Shown here piece by piece: positions 18,018-26,089 of a DNA stretch of 64,000 nt. Below the pieces are notes generated by a model, which was not told where the DNA came from, searched no databases, and saw only the letters and a program-made list of their open reading frames with translations. Positions within the stretch are counted from its first letter, which is position 1. Each line of letters opens with the position of its first letter. The translations under genes and the position numbers were made by a program. Origin of the DNA: Pumilibacter intestinalis. GTDB lineage: Bacteria > Bacillota > Clostridia > Christensenellales > Pumilibacteraceae. The stretch is from NCBI RefSeq assembly GCF_943193005.1, contig NZ_CALPCH010000004.1:97185-161184 (forward strand). Reading direction: 5' to 3'.

Positions 18018-18557
18018 TTAGTCCACGCTGTAAATATCTACGCCGTTTTTGCCGTCGGTTTCCGCAACGCTCACCGATACGAGCTCGCTTCGCGACGTGG
18101 GAAGAGTTTTGCCCACGTAGTTCGCGCCTATGGGCAGTTCTCTGCCGCCCCTGTCTACGAGCACCGCAAGCTGTATGCTCTTGGGTCTGCCCATTTCGGA
18201 TATGGCGTCCATAGCCGCCCGTACCGTTCTGCCCGTATACAGCACGTCGTCTACGAGCACCACGTTAACTCCCGTTATGGAGAACGGCAAATCGGTGCCG
18301 TTAATTTGCGGGTGGTCGCTTATGAGCGAAAAATCGTCGCGGTAAAGCGTGATATCGAGGCTGCCGCAAGGCACTTCTACGTTTTCCACGTCTTTCACTA
18401 TCTTGCATATTTCGCGCGAAAGCGGCACGCCACGCGTTTGTATGCCCACGAACACAAGGTTTTCCACTCCGCGGTTTCGCTCGATGATTTCGTGCGAAAT
18501 GCGAATGAGCGCACGACGCATTTCTTCTTCGTTCATTACCGATGCCTTAAATCTCAT
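18018..18557 (-). CDS. pyrR: Pyrimidine operon attenuation protein / uracil phosphoribosyltransferase
   Basis: UMP-responsive RNA-binding regulator with uracil phosphoribosyltransferase activity. 179 residues; the PRPP loop VVLVDDVLYTGRT and the GRPKSIQLAVLVDRGGRELPI segment are diagnostic. It starts 3 nt after the rluD stop. I find no PyrR-binding leader with a terminator before pyrB or inside this gene run, so its RNA target is not visible here. Confidence 0.96.
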   Translation of the reverse strand: MRFKASVMNEEEMRRALIRISHEIIERNRGVENLVFVGIQTRGVPLSREICKIVKDVENVEVPCGSLDITLYRDDFSLISDHPQINGTDLPFSITGVNVVLVDDVLYTGRTVRAAMDAISEMGRPKSIQLAVLVDRGGRELPIGANYVGKTLPTSRSELVSVSVAETDGKNGVDIYSVD

Positions 18558-18560
18558 ATA

Positions 18561-19469
18561 TCAACCCTCCCGGTTTGTTAACTTTTGAATAATTCTTTGG
18601 AAATAATCGGGTATCGGCGCGGAAAAGGTCAGTTCTTCGCCCGTTGCGGGGTGCTTGAACGTGATTTGCCGCGCGTGCAACAACTGCCCTTGCAAATCGT
18701 ATTTTTGTTTGGCGTAACCGTAAGTTTTGTCGCCCACTACCGGATGCCCGAGATACTGCGCGTGCACGCGTATCTGATGAGTTCTGCCCGTTTTTATATC
18801 GAATTCCGCAAGGCAGTTTTCGCGGAAACGCTCCGTTACTCTGTAAAAAGTAACGGCCTCTTTGCCGTGCGGCAACACCGCCATTTTTTTGCGGTCGCGC
18901 GGACTGCGGCCTATGTAGGTGCGAACCTCTCCCGAGTCGAGTTTGAGATTGCCTTCGAGCAAAGCTACGTACAGCTTTTTCATCTCTCTGCGGCTCAGTT
19001 GGTTTGATAGCGACAAGTGCGCTTTGTCGTTTTTGGCAACGAGCAACACTCCCGAGGTGTCTTTGTCAAGCCTGTGCACAATGCCGGGGCGCACTTCGCC
19101 GCCCGCGCCCGAAAGCGTTCCGAACCTGTATAAGAGAGCGTTTACGAGCGTGCCCGATTTTATTCCCGCGCCGGGGTGCACGCTCATGCCCTGCGCTTTG
19201 TTTATTACCGCTATGTCGGAGTCTTCGTAAATCACGTCGAGCGGAAGCTCCTGCGGCTCGGCGAATATTTGCGCGTCCTCTTCGATAACGAGCAGTTCGT
19301 CGCCCGCCTTGAGAATTTTTCCGCTCTTTTCGCGCTTGCCGTTGCAAAGAATATTGCCGCCGTCGTTCAGTCGGTTTATGTGCGAACGGGTTTTATCCGT
19401 TGCCGCCGCGAGATAAACGTCCAAACGCTCGCCGCCCTCCGCAACCGTGTACGCCGACTTTGCGCTCAT
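18561..19469 (-). CDS. rluD: RluA/RluD-family pseudouridine synthase
   Basis: Modifies uridines in 23S rRNA. 302 residues with an N-terminal S4 RNA-binding domain (about 10-75) and the catalytic domain with the active-site Asp in VHRLDKDTSGVLLVAK, plus the TGRTHQIRVH motif. Its ATG overlaps the lspA stop by 4 nt. The lspA-rluD-pyrR order is the same as in Bacillus subtilis. The exact target uridines are not predictable. Confidence 0.94.
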   Translation of the reverse strand: MSAKSAYTVAEGGERLDVYLAAATDKTRSHINRLNDGGNILCNGKREKSGKILKAGDELLVIEEDAQIFAEPQELPLDVIYEDSDIAVINKAQGMSVHPGAGIKSGTLVNALLYRFGTLSGAGGEVRPGIVHRLDKDTSGVLLVAKNDKAHLSLSNQLSRREMKKLYVALLEGNLKLDSGEVRTYIGRSPRDRKKMAVLPHGKEAVTFYRVTERFRENCLAEFDIKTGRTHQIRVHAQYLGHPVVGDKTYGYAKQKYDLQGQLLHARQITFKHPATGEELTFSAPIPDYFQRIIQKLTNREG

Positions 19470-20200
19470 TTCCCGCCTTCCTCGTCGGGATTTTCCGCCG
19501 ATACCGCCGCCACAGCGGTTTGTTCCGCGTTATCTATAGGCTCGGGCGTTTCCCGCTCGCCGCGTTCGTCACTCTCTTCTATGGCGGAGGTATCAAGCTC
19601 CGTTACCGTTTCGGTAGGCTTTGCGGTTTTGGGCTCTTTGTAAATGGCAATGAAATAAACGAGGAACAGCACTACTCCCACCGTAAGTCCCATATCCGCC
19701 ACGTTGAACACGGGAAACGCCGTACCGAGCAACGGCAAGTCGCACCCCAAGAACTCGAACGCTATAAAATCGCGCACGTAATGATAAACCAATCGGTCGA
19801 AAAAGTTTCCGAGCGCACCCGCTATGATGAGAGCGATTGCAACACGCATGAGTATGTGTCTGCGGCGGCAACGGTACAATAGATAGGCGAACACGCTCAC
19901 CGCAAGCACGGTGATTACCAAGAAGATTATGCGTATCGCGTCGAGGCTTAGCACCTTTTCAAGTCCGAACGCACTGCCGAACGCCGCTTTCGTGTTGCGC
20001 ACGTATCTTATATACAGCAGGTTGGGAATTAACTGTATCGACTCGCCGAGATACATGTTATTTCCCACTATGGCTTTCGTTATGAGGTCCAAAGCAAAAA
20101 GAGCAACCAAAACTATCAGTTCTATTTTGGCGTGCTTTATATAAGCCCAAGCCGCTTTGAAAAACTTTATTATTGAGTTATCGGCGTTATCTTGCTTCAT
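19466..20200 (-). CDS. lspA: Signal peptidase II with extended acidic C-terminus
   Basis: Membrane aspartyl protease that removes lipoprotein signal peptides, serving the several lipoproteins coded nearby. 244 residues instead of about 160. The catalytic aspartates are in GNFFDRLVYHYVRDF and FNVADMGLTVG; four membrane helices are visible. The extra length is a basic N-terminal stretch of some 25 residues and an acidic, low-complexity tail of about 55 residues after the last helix. The ATG at 20200 lies within the end of sepF; no good ribosome site precedes it, so it probably relies on coupling. Confidence 0.94.
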   Translation of the reverse strand: MKQDNADNSIIKFFKAAWAYIKHAKIELIVLVALFALDLITKAIVGNNMYLGESIQLIPNLLYIRYVRNTKAAFGSAFGLEKVLSLDAIRIIFLVITVLAVSVFAYLLYRCRRRHILMRVAIALIIAGALGNFFDRLVYHYVRDFIAFEFLGCDLPLLGTAFPVFNVADMGLTVGVVLFLVYFIAIYKEPKTAKPTETVTELDTSAIEESDERGERETPEPIDNAEQTAVAAVSAENPDEEGGK

Positions 20201-20612
20201 AAGGTACGGTAATTCCCACTCCTTCGGGCGACAACAGGAAAATGTTGCCCGCAATTCTGTGCACGCTTCCGCTCAGCGCGTAAGTCGCGCCGCTCACGAA
20301 ATCGAGTATGCGCTGTGCGGCGATAGGCTCTACGTTGTCCAAATTAACCACCGCGGGTTCGTGCTGTTTTAGGTAGTCTATGAGCAGTTGCACGTCTTCG
20401 GGCGTGCGCGGCTCGTAAACGACCACGTTTTGAAAATACGGCGTAGACATGAACTTTTGAGTAAACGAAGCCGTTTGTTTCATTGTGGGCGTTTGAGAGT
20501 ATTCGGGCATCGCGCTCCCGAAATTGCCGCCGCGGTGCGAGTCCTCGAAATATTCCATTTTATCGTCGCCGCCGTAATTTCGGGCGTTTCTCGCCCAATC
20601 TTCGTATTTCAT
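20187..20612 (-). CDS. sepF: Cell-division protein SepF
   Basis: FtsZ-bundling and membrane-anchoring protein of Gram-positive division. 141 residues: a polar, flexible N-terminal part and the conserved C-terminal domain with PRTPEDVQLLIDYLK, VVNLDNVEPIAAQRILDFVSG and a GNIFLLSPEGV end. The usual N-terminal amphipathic helix is not obvious here. GAGGAG lies upstream of the ATG. YggS precedes it, as in Bacillus. Confidence 0.94.
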   Translation of the reverse strand: MKYEDWARNARNYGGDDKMEYFEDSHRGGNFGSAMPEYSQTPTMKQTASFTQKFMSTPYFQNVVVYEPRTPEDVQLLIDYLKQHEPAVVNLDNVEPIAAQRILDFVSGATYALSGSVHRIAGNIFLLSPEGVGITVPYEAR

Positions 20613-20640
20613 ATCTTTGCTCCTCCGCAGTGTTTCTCGT

Positions 20641-21303
20641 TTATACGCGCTCGCCGAACAGCACTCTGCCCGGTCGAACCATGGTTGCCCCGCATTTTAC
20701 CGCAAGCTCGAAATCGCCCGACATACCCATGGAAAGCGTATCCATGCCTTTATATTTGTTTTTCAAATCGCAAAACAGTTTATACATATCTTCGTAAAGT
20801 TTTGCCGCCGCGCCCACGGGCGGAACGCTCATAAGCCCTCTTATTCTTATGCCGGGCAGGCTCGATATGTTTGCAAGCAGTTCTTCCGCTTGCTCCGGCG
20901 GCACTCCGCTCTTGTTTTGCTCCGCGCCGATATTCACCTCTTGCAATATATCGGTTACCACTCCCTTTTTCACCGACAGCCGCGATATCTCCCGAGCGAG
21001 CGACTCTCGGTCTACCGACTGTATCATACGCGCTTTGCCCACAACGTATTTAACCTTGTTGGTCTGAAGCGCACCTATAATATGCCAGTTAAGTCCCGAA
21101 TTTTCGCGGTACTTTCGAGTAAACTCCTGCACTCGGTTTTCACCCGCCTCGGTAAAACCGAATTTCGGCAAATTCAGCACCGTTTCTGTCGAAACGCACT
21201 TTGTTGCGGGCACAACGGTAATATCCTCTTCGCACCGTCCGCACTCAAGGCACGCCTTTAATAAACGCTCGCGGAACTTTTTTACGTTATCGGCAATTTC
21301 CAT
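20641..21303 (-). CDS. yggS: YggS/YlmE family PLP homeostasis protein
   Basis: Single-domain alanine-racemase-fold protein that binds PLP and buffers its level. 220 residues with the PLP lysine in VPATKCVS, the GENRVQE and WHIIGALQTNK blocks and the phosphate region LSMGMSGDFELA. The ATG at 21303 falls inside the upstream ATP-grasp gene (17-nt overlap). Confidence 0.94.
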   Translation of the reverse strand: MEIADNVKKFRERLLKACLECGRCEEDITVVPATKCVSTETVLNLPKFGFTEAGENRVQEFTRKYRENSGLNWHIIGALQTNKVKYVVGKARMIQSVDRESLAREISRLSVKKGVVTDILQEVNIGAEQNKSGVPPEQAEELLANISSLPGIRIRGLMSVPPVGAAAKLYEDMYKLFCDLKNKYKGMDTLSMGMSGDFELAVKCGATMVRPGRVLFGERV

Positions 21304-22153
21304 ATACCGCCTCCGCAATGTAATCGACAAACGCGGGCGCGAGTTTTATGCCCAAGCGTTCCGCGCTCTGCATGTACACCGAACCGTTGGCTTCTATGAA
21401 TACGGGCTTGCCGTCTTCGCAAATAAAATCCGCCGAGCCGTATTCGAGGTTAAGCGCGTTAGCCGCGATTTCCGCAATTTGCTTAAGTTGCGGCGTAAGT
21501 TCGGCTATGCGCATTTCGCCGCCCATAAACACGTTGGAACGAAAGTCGGTGGTGTTCAAGCGTTCTACGGCGGCAACCGCCCGCCGCCCCACCACATACA
21601 CTCTAATATCCGACCCGGCGCGTTCGCCACGCACAAATCTTTGTATCAAGTGCGGCTTGCGCATAAGTTCGGCGTGCAATTTTTCGAGCTCGGAGCGGTT
21701 GTTCGCAAGATACACCTGCCGCCCCTGACTGCCCGAGTTTTCTTTTACGACTGCGGGATACCCCACCGCGTTTTGAACGAAATCCAAAAACTGCCCGTCG
21801 TCGCCGCTCGACACGTCGTACACGAGCGGAGCGCAAACGGTTTGCACGAGTTCGATTTTGCCGCAAAGAGCCTCGAAAGTCTTGCGCTTGTCGTCGCACA
21901 GCTCAACAGTGCGCGCACTGTTGAAAAGCCGCAATCCGCCGTATTCGAGCCGCTCGGCAAGGGCAACGTCTTTGTCCCAATACACGCCGAAATCGTAACT
22001 TAAGGTTTTTTGAGGATAGCTCGCATAAATATTGCCTGAAAGCTCGAGCGTTATACCGCGACTGCGAAATTCTTCCGCAAGCCGCTTATAAACGTACTCC
22101 ATGCCCGAGTCGGTGTAATATTTGTTTTTTACAAAAACGGCGCGTTTTCCCAT
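21287..22153 (-). CDS. RimK-like ATP-grasp ligase
   Basis: A 288-residue ATP-grasp protein, similar to RimK and other amino-acid ligases. Visible parts are the lid/ATP segment YPAVVKENSGSQGRQVYLA, the LIQRFVRGERAGSDIRVYVVG block, FRSNVFMGGE and the metal-binding VFIEANGS near the C-terminus. Candidate substrates would be a protein or small molecule to which glutamate is added; the sequence does not say. It is the first gene of the long sepF-pyr operon and has its own promoter. Confidence 0.85.
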   Translation of the reverse strand: MGKRAVFVKNKYYTDSGMEYVYKRLAEEFRSRGITLELSGNIYASYPQKTLSYDFGVYWDKDVALAERLEYGGLRLFNSARTVELCDDKRKTFEALCGKIELVQTVCAPLVYDVSSGDDGQFLDFVQNAVGYPAVVKENSGSQGRQVYLANNRSELEKLHAELMRKPHLIQRFVRGERAGSDIRVYVVGRRAVAAVERLNTTDFRSNVFMGGEMRIAELTPQLKQIAEIAANALNLEYGSADFICEDGKPVFIEANGSVYMQSAERLGIKLAPAFVDYIAEAVYGNCR

Positions 22154-22171
22154 AAACTATCCTTAAAGAAT

Positions 22172-22200
22172 ATTATACAACACGCCGAGGAATTTTGCAA
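22172..22200 (-). promoter_or_regulatory. Promoter of the 12-gene RimK-like/sepF/pyr operon
   Basis: Minus-strand TTGCAA-17-TATAAT, about 18 nt from the ATG at 22153. All genes from 22153 down to 12567 follow with gaps of 30 nt or less, so this may drive the whole run. Confidence 0.75.
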
Positions 22201-22246
22201 GCTATTTTTTAAGCGCATTTGCAAATAAGTCAAGCGTTTTCAAACT

Positions 22247-22286
22247 AAAAAAAGAGGAAAAGCACAAACTGCCTTTCCTCTTAATT
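22247..22286 (-). terminator. Intrinsic terminator ending the carbohydrate locus
   Basis: On the minus strand AAGAGGAAAG pairs with CTTTTCCTCTT followed by a run of T's, shortly after the stop of the lipoprotein gene. Confidence 0.85.
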
Positions 22287-22298
22287 ACGCGCTATAAT

Positions 22299-23729
22299 TT
22301 ACGCGTTGTACGGTATTATGAATTTTCCTTCGCCCGCCTCGAGCGAGAACTTGTATACGCCGCTCGGAATTTCCACGGTTTTGCATTCGCCGCCTTCGTA
22401 AACGAGCGCGTGACTCGCGTTGAAAGTCATGCTTAGCGTGCCCGTGAGTCCGTCCATAGGGTCGCTAACTCTCGTTACCATGTAGCCTTTGTAGCCGTTT
22501 TGGTCGTGGAACTGCCCCACAAGCGCGTCTAAGTTGGAGGTAACCTCGAAATCCTCGGACTCGGTCATGCAATCGGAAAGCAGGTCAAACCCCGTTGCCG
22601 ATATATCGTTTATCACAGTGCCGTATACGGGCATTACGTTGTCCCAAGTAAATTGAAGATACGCATGCGCAAACGACTGGATTTGTTCGTTAGCCTCTTT
22701 TACGTAATAGTAGTTGGCGGTCTTGTTCAGTTCCCTGTCAAGCATGGCGGGTCCGAACTGCTCTTTGCCGTCGGGCGGCGTGGTAAGGCTGAAATACTGC
22801 AAGCCGCGCGCGCCGTAGCACATGTTCACATAGTTTTGAAAAGTGATATCCGCAACGCTCTGCGGCGCACGGTTGGTGTTGTTGAAATCCATGCACTGAA
22901 TAAACACCCAAAAATCTTTGCCCGCGGATTTCGCCGCGCCCGACATCGCTTCGAGCGAAGCAAGCCAGTTTCCGTTCAGACCGTGCGACAACACCGTGCC
23001 GTTGTCGGTCTGCCCCGCAAGCGGATAAAAGTCGTAAGAAAGCATATCCACCGAGGAAACCGTTTGCGCGAAACCGTTCACGTAACCTTTGTAAGTACCG
23101 TCTTTTCCCACTCCGAGCTGTCCGTTTGTGGCGTAGTTGGGCAAAAGATTTACGTACCCCGTTTTATCGGGATAATCTTTTGCATACGCCGCCGCCGATA
23201 CCTCGAGCGACTCGAACCTATCAACGCTCGGTTCGTCCCAAAAGTTGAAGCCCAAAAAGAAATCCTTTTCCATATACGGCAACAGCTCGCTATAGACGAG
23301 TTCGGTGTTTTTCACGTCCGTATAGCTAAGCCCCGAAAGATTAACGAACGTTTTCATGCCCGATTTTTCTATAGCGTCCATTGCCGCAACGAGAGCTTTT
23401 CGCCCCGAGCTTGTGTCGGTGTAACGCGATATGCGCACGTCGCACAAAAATTGTATGCCCGCCTCCGACGCCGCAGAAAGCTCTTTTTCCGTATACACGT
23501 AGTTAATGCTCGGCGAAGAATTCCATGCGCCTATTGGCATAAGCTCGCCATCGTGTTCCGAATAATCGGGCGCACCCTTAACCGAGGCGGTAAGATGCGC
23601 CCCCGCGTGCACGGGCGGATTAGTATCGGGGCCGGGCAGTTTGCCGCCGCCCGACTCCTTATCGCAACCCGCAAGAGCAAAAGCCATAACAATCGACATA
23701 AGGATTGCGAAAAATTTGTTTTTAGTCAT
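22299..23729 (-). CDS. Secreted lipoprotein with a TIM-barrel glycosidase-like domain
   Basis: 476 residues. A lipoprotein signal with lipobox ALAGC near residue 21 is followed by a Gly/Pro linker. The body reads as a beta/alpha barrel: strands ending in IQFLCDVRI, TFVNLSGL, FFLGFNFWDEPS, VDMLSYDFYPL, DFWVFIQCM and LQYFSL. The DEPS glutamate lies where a GH-A clan acid/base often sits. The family is not certain. It is the last gene of the sugar-uptake operon, 15 nt after the Big_2 protein, so a role in extracellular glycan breakdown is likely but inferred. Confidence 0.75.
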   Translation of the reverse strand: MTKNKFFAILMSIVMAFALAGCDKESGGGKLPGPDTNPPVHAGAHLTASVKGAPDYSEHDGELMPIGAWNSSPSINYVYTEKELSAASEAGIQFLCDVRISRYTDTSSGRKALVAAMDAIEKSGMKTFVNLSGLSYTDVKNTELVYSELLPYMEKDFFLGFNFWDEPSVDRFESLEVSAAAYAKDYPDKTGYVNLLPNYATNGQLGVGKDGTYKGYVNGFAQTVSSVDMLSYDFYPLAGQTDNGTVLSHGLNGNWLASLEAMSGAAKSAGKDFWVFIQCMDFNNTNRAPQSVADITFQNYVNMCYGARGLQYFSLTTPPDGKEQFGPAMLDRELNKTANYYYVKEANEQIQSFAHAYLQFTWDNVMPVYGTVINDISATGFDLLSDCMTESEDFEVTSNLDALVGQFHDQNGYKGYMVTRVSDPMDGLTGTLSMTFNASHALVYEGGECKTVEIPSGVYKFSLEAGEGKFIIPYNA

Positions 23730-23744
23730 TGTGTTTGCTCCGAC

Positions 23745-25682
23745 TTACTTGTTTGCCGCGTTCTTCTTGCGAGCAAAGAGCACTACTGCCGCACCGAGCA
23801 TAAGCACGCTTGCGGCGATAGCCGACGTTCCGAGCACATTAGAGCCGCAACCGCCCTCATCTTTCGTTTCGTCGCCTTTGTTGTCGGTGTTATCGTCGGG
23901 ACCGGGCGTGGGCGTAGGGGGATTTTCTTCTTCAGCCTGCAATACGTTTACGGTAACCTCCGCGGTTTTTCCGTCGGCTGCCGTAGCCGTAACTTTGGTG
24001 CTGCCCTCCGCTACTGCGGTAACTTTGCCGTTCTCGTCAACCGTGGCAACGGCGGGATTAGCCGAAGTCCAAGTAACCGCCTGAGACGCCTGACTGCCGC
24101 CCTCTATGGTTGCCACAAGCGTGTAGGTGTTGTTCTCGTCGCCCGTGTAAAGCGTTATATTGCGCTTATCGAGAGTTATGCTCTTTATTTCGTCGTTGCG
24201 CACAACGGTTACTTCTGCGGTTGCATACGTGCCGTCGGCAAGCTCCGCTTTTATAGTGGCAGTGCCCGCCGCAACGCCCGTAACAACGCCGCCCGCAACG
24301 GTTGCAACGGCTTCGTCATCCGAACTCCACACGGGAGTGCTCGCCTCGCCCGAAACGAATTTGCCCTTTTCTACGTTTGCCGTAATGGTATCGTTTGCGC
24401 CAACCTCTATCATGGCTTCTTTTTTATCGAGCGATATAGCCGTACTGAACTGGTCTATAGACCACTTTTCGCCGTCGAACGTGAAGAACTGGTCGCGATT
24501 TATATAGTTATCCGCTCCTCCCTCGTAAGCGGTAGCCCAGTTTGAGTTACCGTCCTTACCAAGCAAGTAAAGTCCTTCTTTCAAATAGAACGTATCGCCT
24601 GCAACAAAATCGACGTATTTACCCTCTTCGTCTTCGGCACTCTCTCTAACTCCCTTAAAAATTTCGATATGGTCAGGTCTTACTTCCGTTTGGAACAAAA
24701 AACCATCCGTCTTTTTGTTTTCACCCGACATTAAATCATACAAACTTTTGCCGGCAAGTTCCGTAGCCGTAGGCGCAGCGGTTGCACTCTCAAGGTCAAA
24801 ATTTTCCAAGAAGAAAATATCCTTAAAAAAGAAATTAGTATTGCCGCCGCTATCCTGATTGTCTATAAAGCGTTCGGCACGAGTCCACTCCGCATCCGCC
24901 GTAGCAACTCCGCAAACTTCATTTGCGTTAAATTTAAGCCACATTCCTTGTTTGGGATTGTTCTCGTCTTTCATTGCACCCGTGAAAGTAAATTTGTTAT
25001 CGTCCACGTGAACAACTCTATACAAAACACTTAAACTTTTTCCTGTTAAAATTTCACCGTTTCCGGCTCCGTCCACATGGCAAGTACAAGGGTCTTTGGT
25101 ATGCGTTTCACATTTAGAGCTCAAAGAACTGCTCGTTTTGAATTTTGCGGTAATAACAGTCTCGCCCGTCTTAAATCTTCCGGTAGAGTCTCCTTCCGCT
25201 TTGTCTCCCTGTTCTACATAAAGTCCGCTGTAGCCGCTTGTGTTATTGGTTTTGAATACGCCAATCGTTGTGTCTGTAGAAGTTAATGATAACCCTTTTG
25301 AATACTTAAAATTACCGCCGTTAACATTCTTGCCGGATTGAGTCGTAATATTCCAAACAATTTCATCGGTATTATTGAAAAACAAGTTACTGCTTTGACC
25401 TTTCTTTACCATCCACCAACCTTTGGTATTATCAACTACAGTCATAACATAATCATAAGGGGTTCCATCGAGCACGCCGCTTTGTTTTTCGATTTTGTAA
25501 CCAAGTGTGTTGAATTCGTCCACCTCTTCCAAAATTAGCTTGTTGGGGTCGGTTTCCGTTTCCCCCTCTGCTTTTGCGCCCACGACTCCCGCCGCGGTAA
25601 ACGCAACCGTTGCCATGCACAGGCACATTATTGCGCCGATAAGCATAGCAAGTAGTTTAGGCATATAGCCTTTCTTTGTCAT
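23745..25682 (-). CDS. Secreted Big_2-domain protein with C-terminal membrane anchor
   Basis: 645 residues. A signal peptide (MLIGAIMCLCMATVAFTAAG) is followed by a roughly 400-residue region with beta-rich text that I cannot assign, then two bacterial Ig-like (Big_2) domains, seen as AISLDKKEAMIEVG..WSSDDEAVATV and SITLDKRNITLYTG..WTSANPAVATVDENGKVTAV. A Pro/Thr/Asp-rich linker and a tail of GGCGS, a hydrophobic helix and RKKNAANK follow. There is no LPxTG, so it may be held by the helix or by an unusual sorting signal. GGAGGG lies 8 nt before the ATG at 25682. Confidence 0.85.
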   Translation of the reverse strand: MTKKGYMPKLLAMLIGAIMCLCMATVAFTAAGVVGAKAEGETETDPNKLILEEVDEFNTLGYKIEKQSGVLDGTPYDYVMTVVDNTKGWWMVKKGQSSNLFFNNTDEIVWNITTQSGKNVNGGNFKYSKGLSLTSTDTTIGVFKTNNTSGYSGLYVEQGDKAEGDSTGRFKTGETVITAKFKTSSSLSSKCETHTKDPCTCHVDGAGNGEILTGKSLSVLYRVVHVDDNKFTFTGAMKDENNPKQGMWLKFNANEVCGVATADAEWTRAERFIDNQDSGGNTNFFFKDIFFLENFDLESATAAPTATELAGKSLYDLMSGENKKTDGFLFQTEVRPDHIEIFKGVRESAEDEEGKYVDFVAGDTFYLKEGLYLLGKDGNSNWATAYEGGADNYINRDQFFTFDGEKWSIDQFSTAISLDKKEAMIEVGANDTITANVEKGKFVSGEASTPVWSSDDEAVATVAGGVVTGVAAGTATIKAELADGTYATAEVTVVRNDEIKSITLDKRNITLYTGDENNTYTLVATIEGGSQASQAVTWTSANPAVATVDENGKVTAVAEGSTKVTATAADGKTAEVTVNVLQAEEENPPTPTPGPDDNTDNKGDETKDEGGCGSNVLGTSAIAASVLMLGAAVVLFARKKNAANK

Positions 25683-25762
25683 TTTTCTACCCTCCAAAAG
25701 TTTTTTTATTTGCAATCGGCTTTGCGCCGTTATTGCCGGTTTTTATTTTTCCGTTGCTTTGC

Positions 25763-26070
25763 TGTACTTTCCTCATGTGTGGGATTGCTTCGTCGGGCTT
25801 CGCCCTCCTCGCAATGACAGTGGAAATGTACTTTCCTCATGTGTGGGATTGCTTCGTCGGGCTTCGCCCTCCTCGCAATGACAGTGGAAATGTATCATGT
25901 CATTGCGAGCGAACGCAGTGAGCGCGGCAATCTCCTGCATGGAGCACGTACAGTTGCTGTACTTTCCTCATGTTTGGGATTGCTTCGTCGGGCTTTGCCC
26001 TCCTCGCAATGACAGTGGAAATGTACTTTCCTCCTCGCAATGACAGTGGAAATGTACTTTCCTCATGTAA
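25763..26070. repeat. Array of 64-bp repeats with an inverted relative
   Basis: Full 64-bp copies start at 25763, 25827 and 25958; shortened copies lie at 26022-26052 and 26053-26070. Each full copy holds GGATTGCTTCGTCGGGCTTC and ends in CTCGCAATGACAGTGGAAA. Between copies 2 and 3 (25891-25957) is a related inverted unit beginning with TCATTGCGAGCGAACGCAG. This fills the 407-bp gap between two genes of the operon, which otherwise holds only the ribosome site of the Big_2 gene. Such GTCATTGCGAG-type repeats are spread in many bacterial genomes as short mobile repeats. Confidence 0.9.
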
Positions 26071-26089
26071 TTACAATGTTGCGTACCCG

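Noticed and set aside
25763..26070. CRISPR array
   Set aside because: Copies are directly adjacent with no unique spacers, the unit is 64 bp, and no cas genes are nearby.
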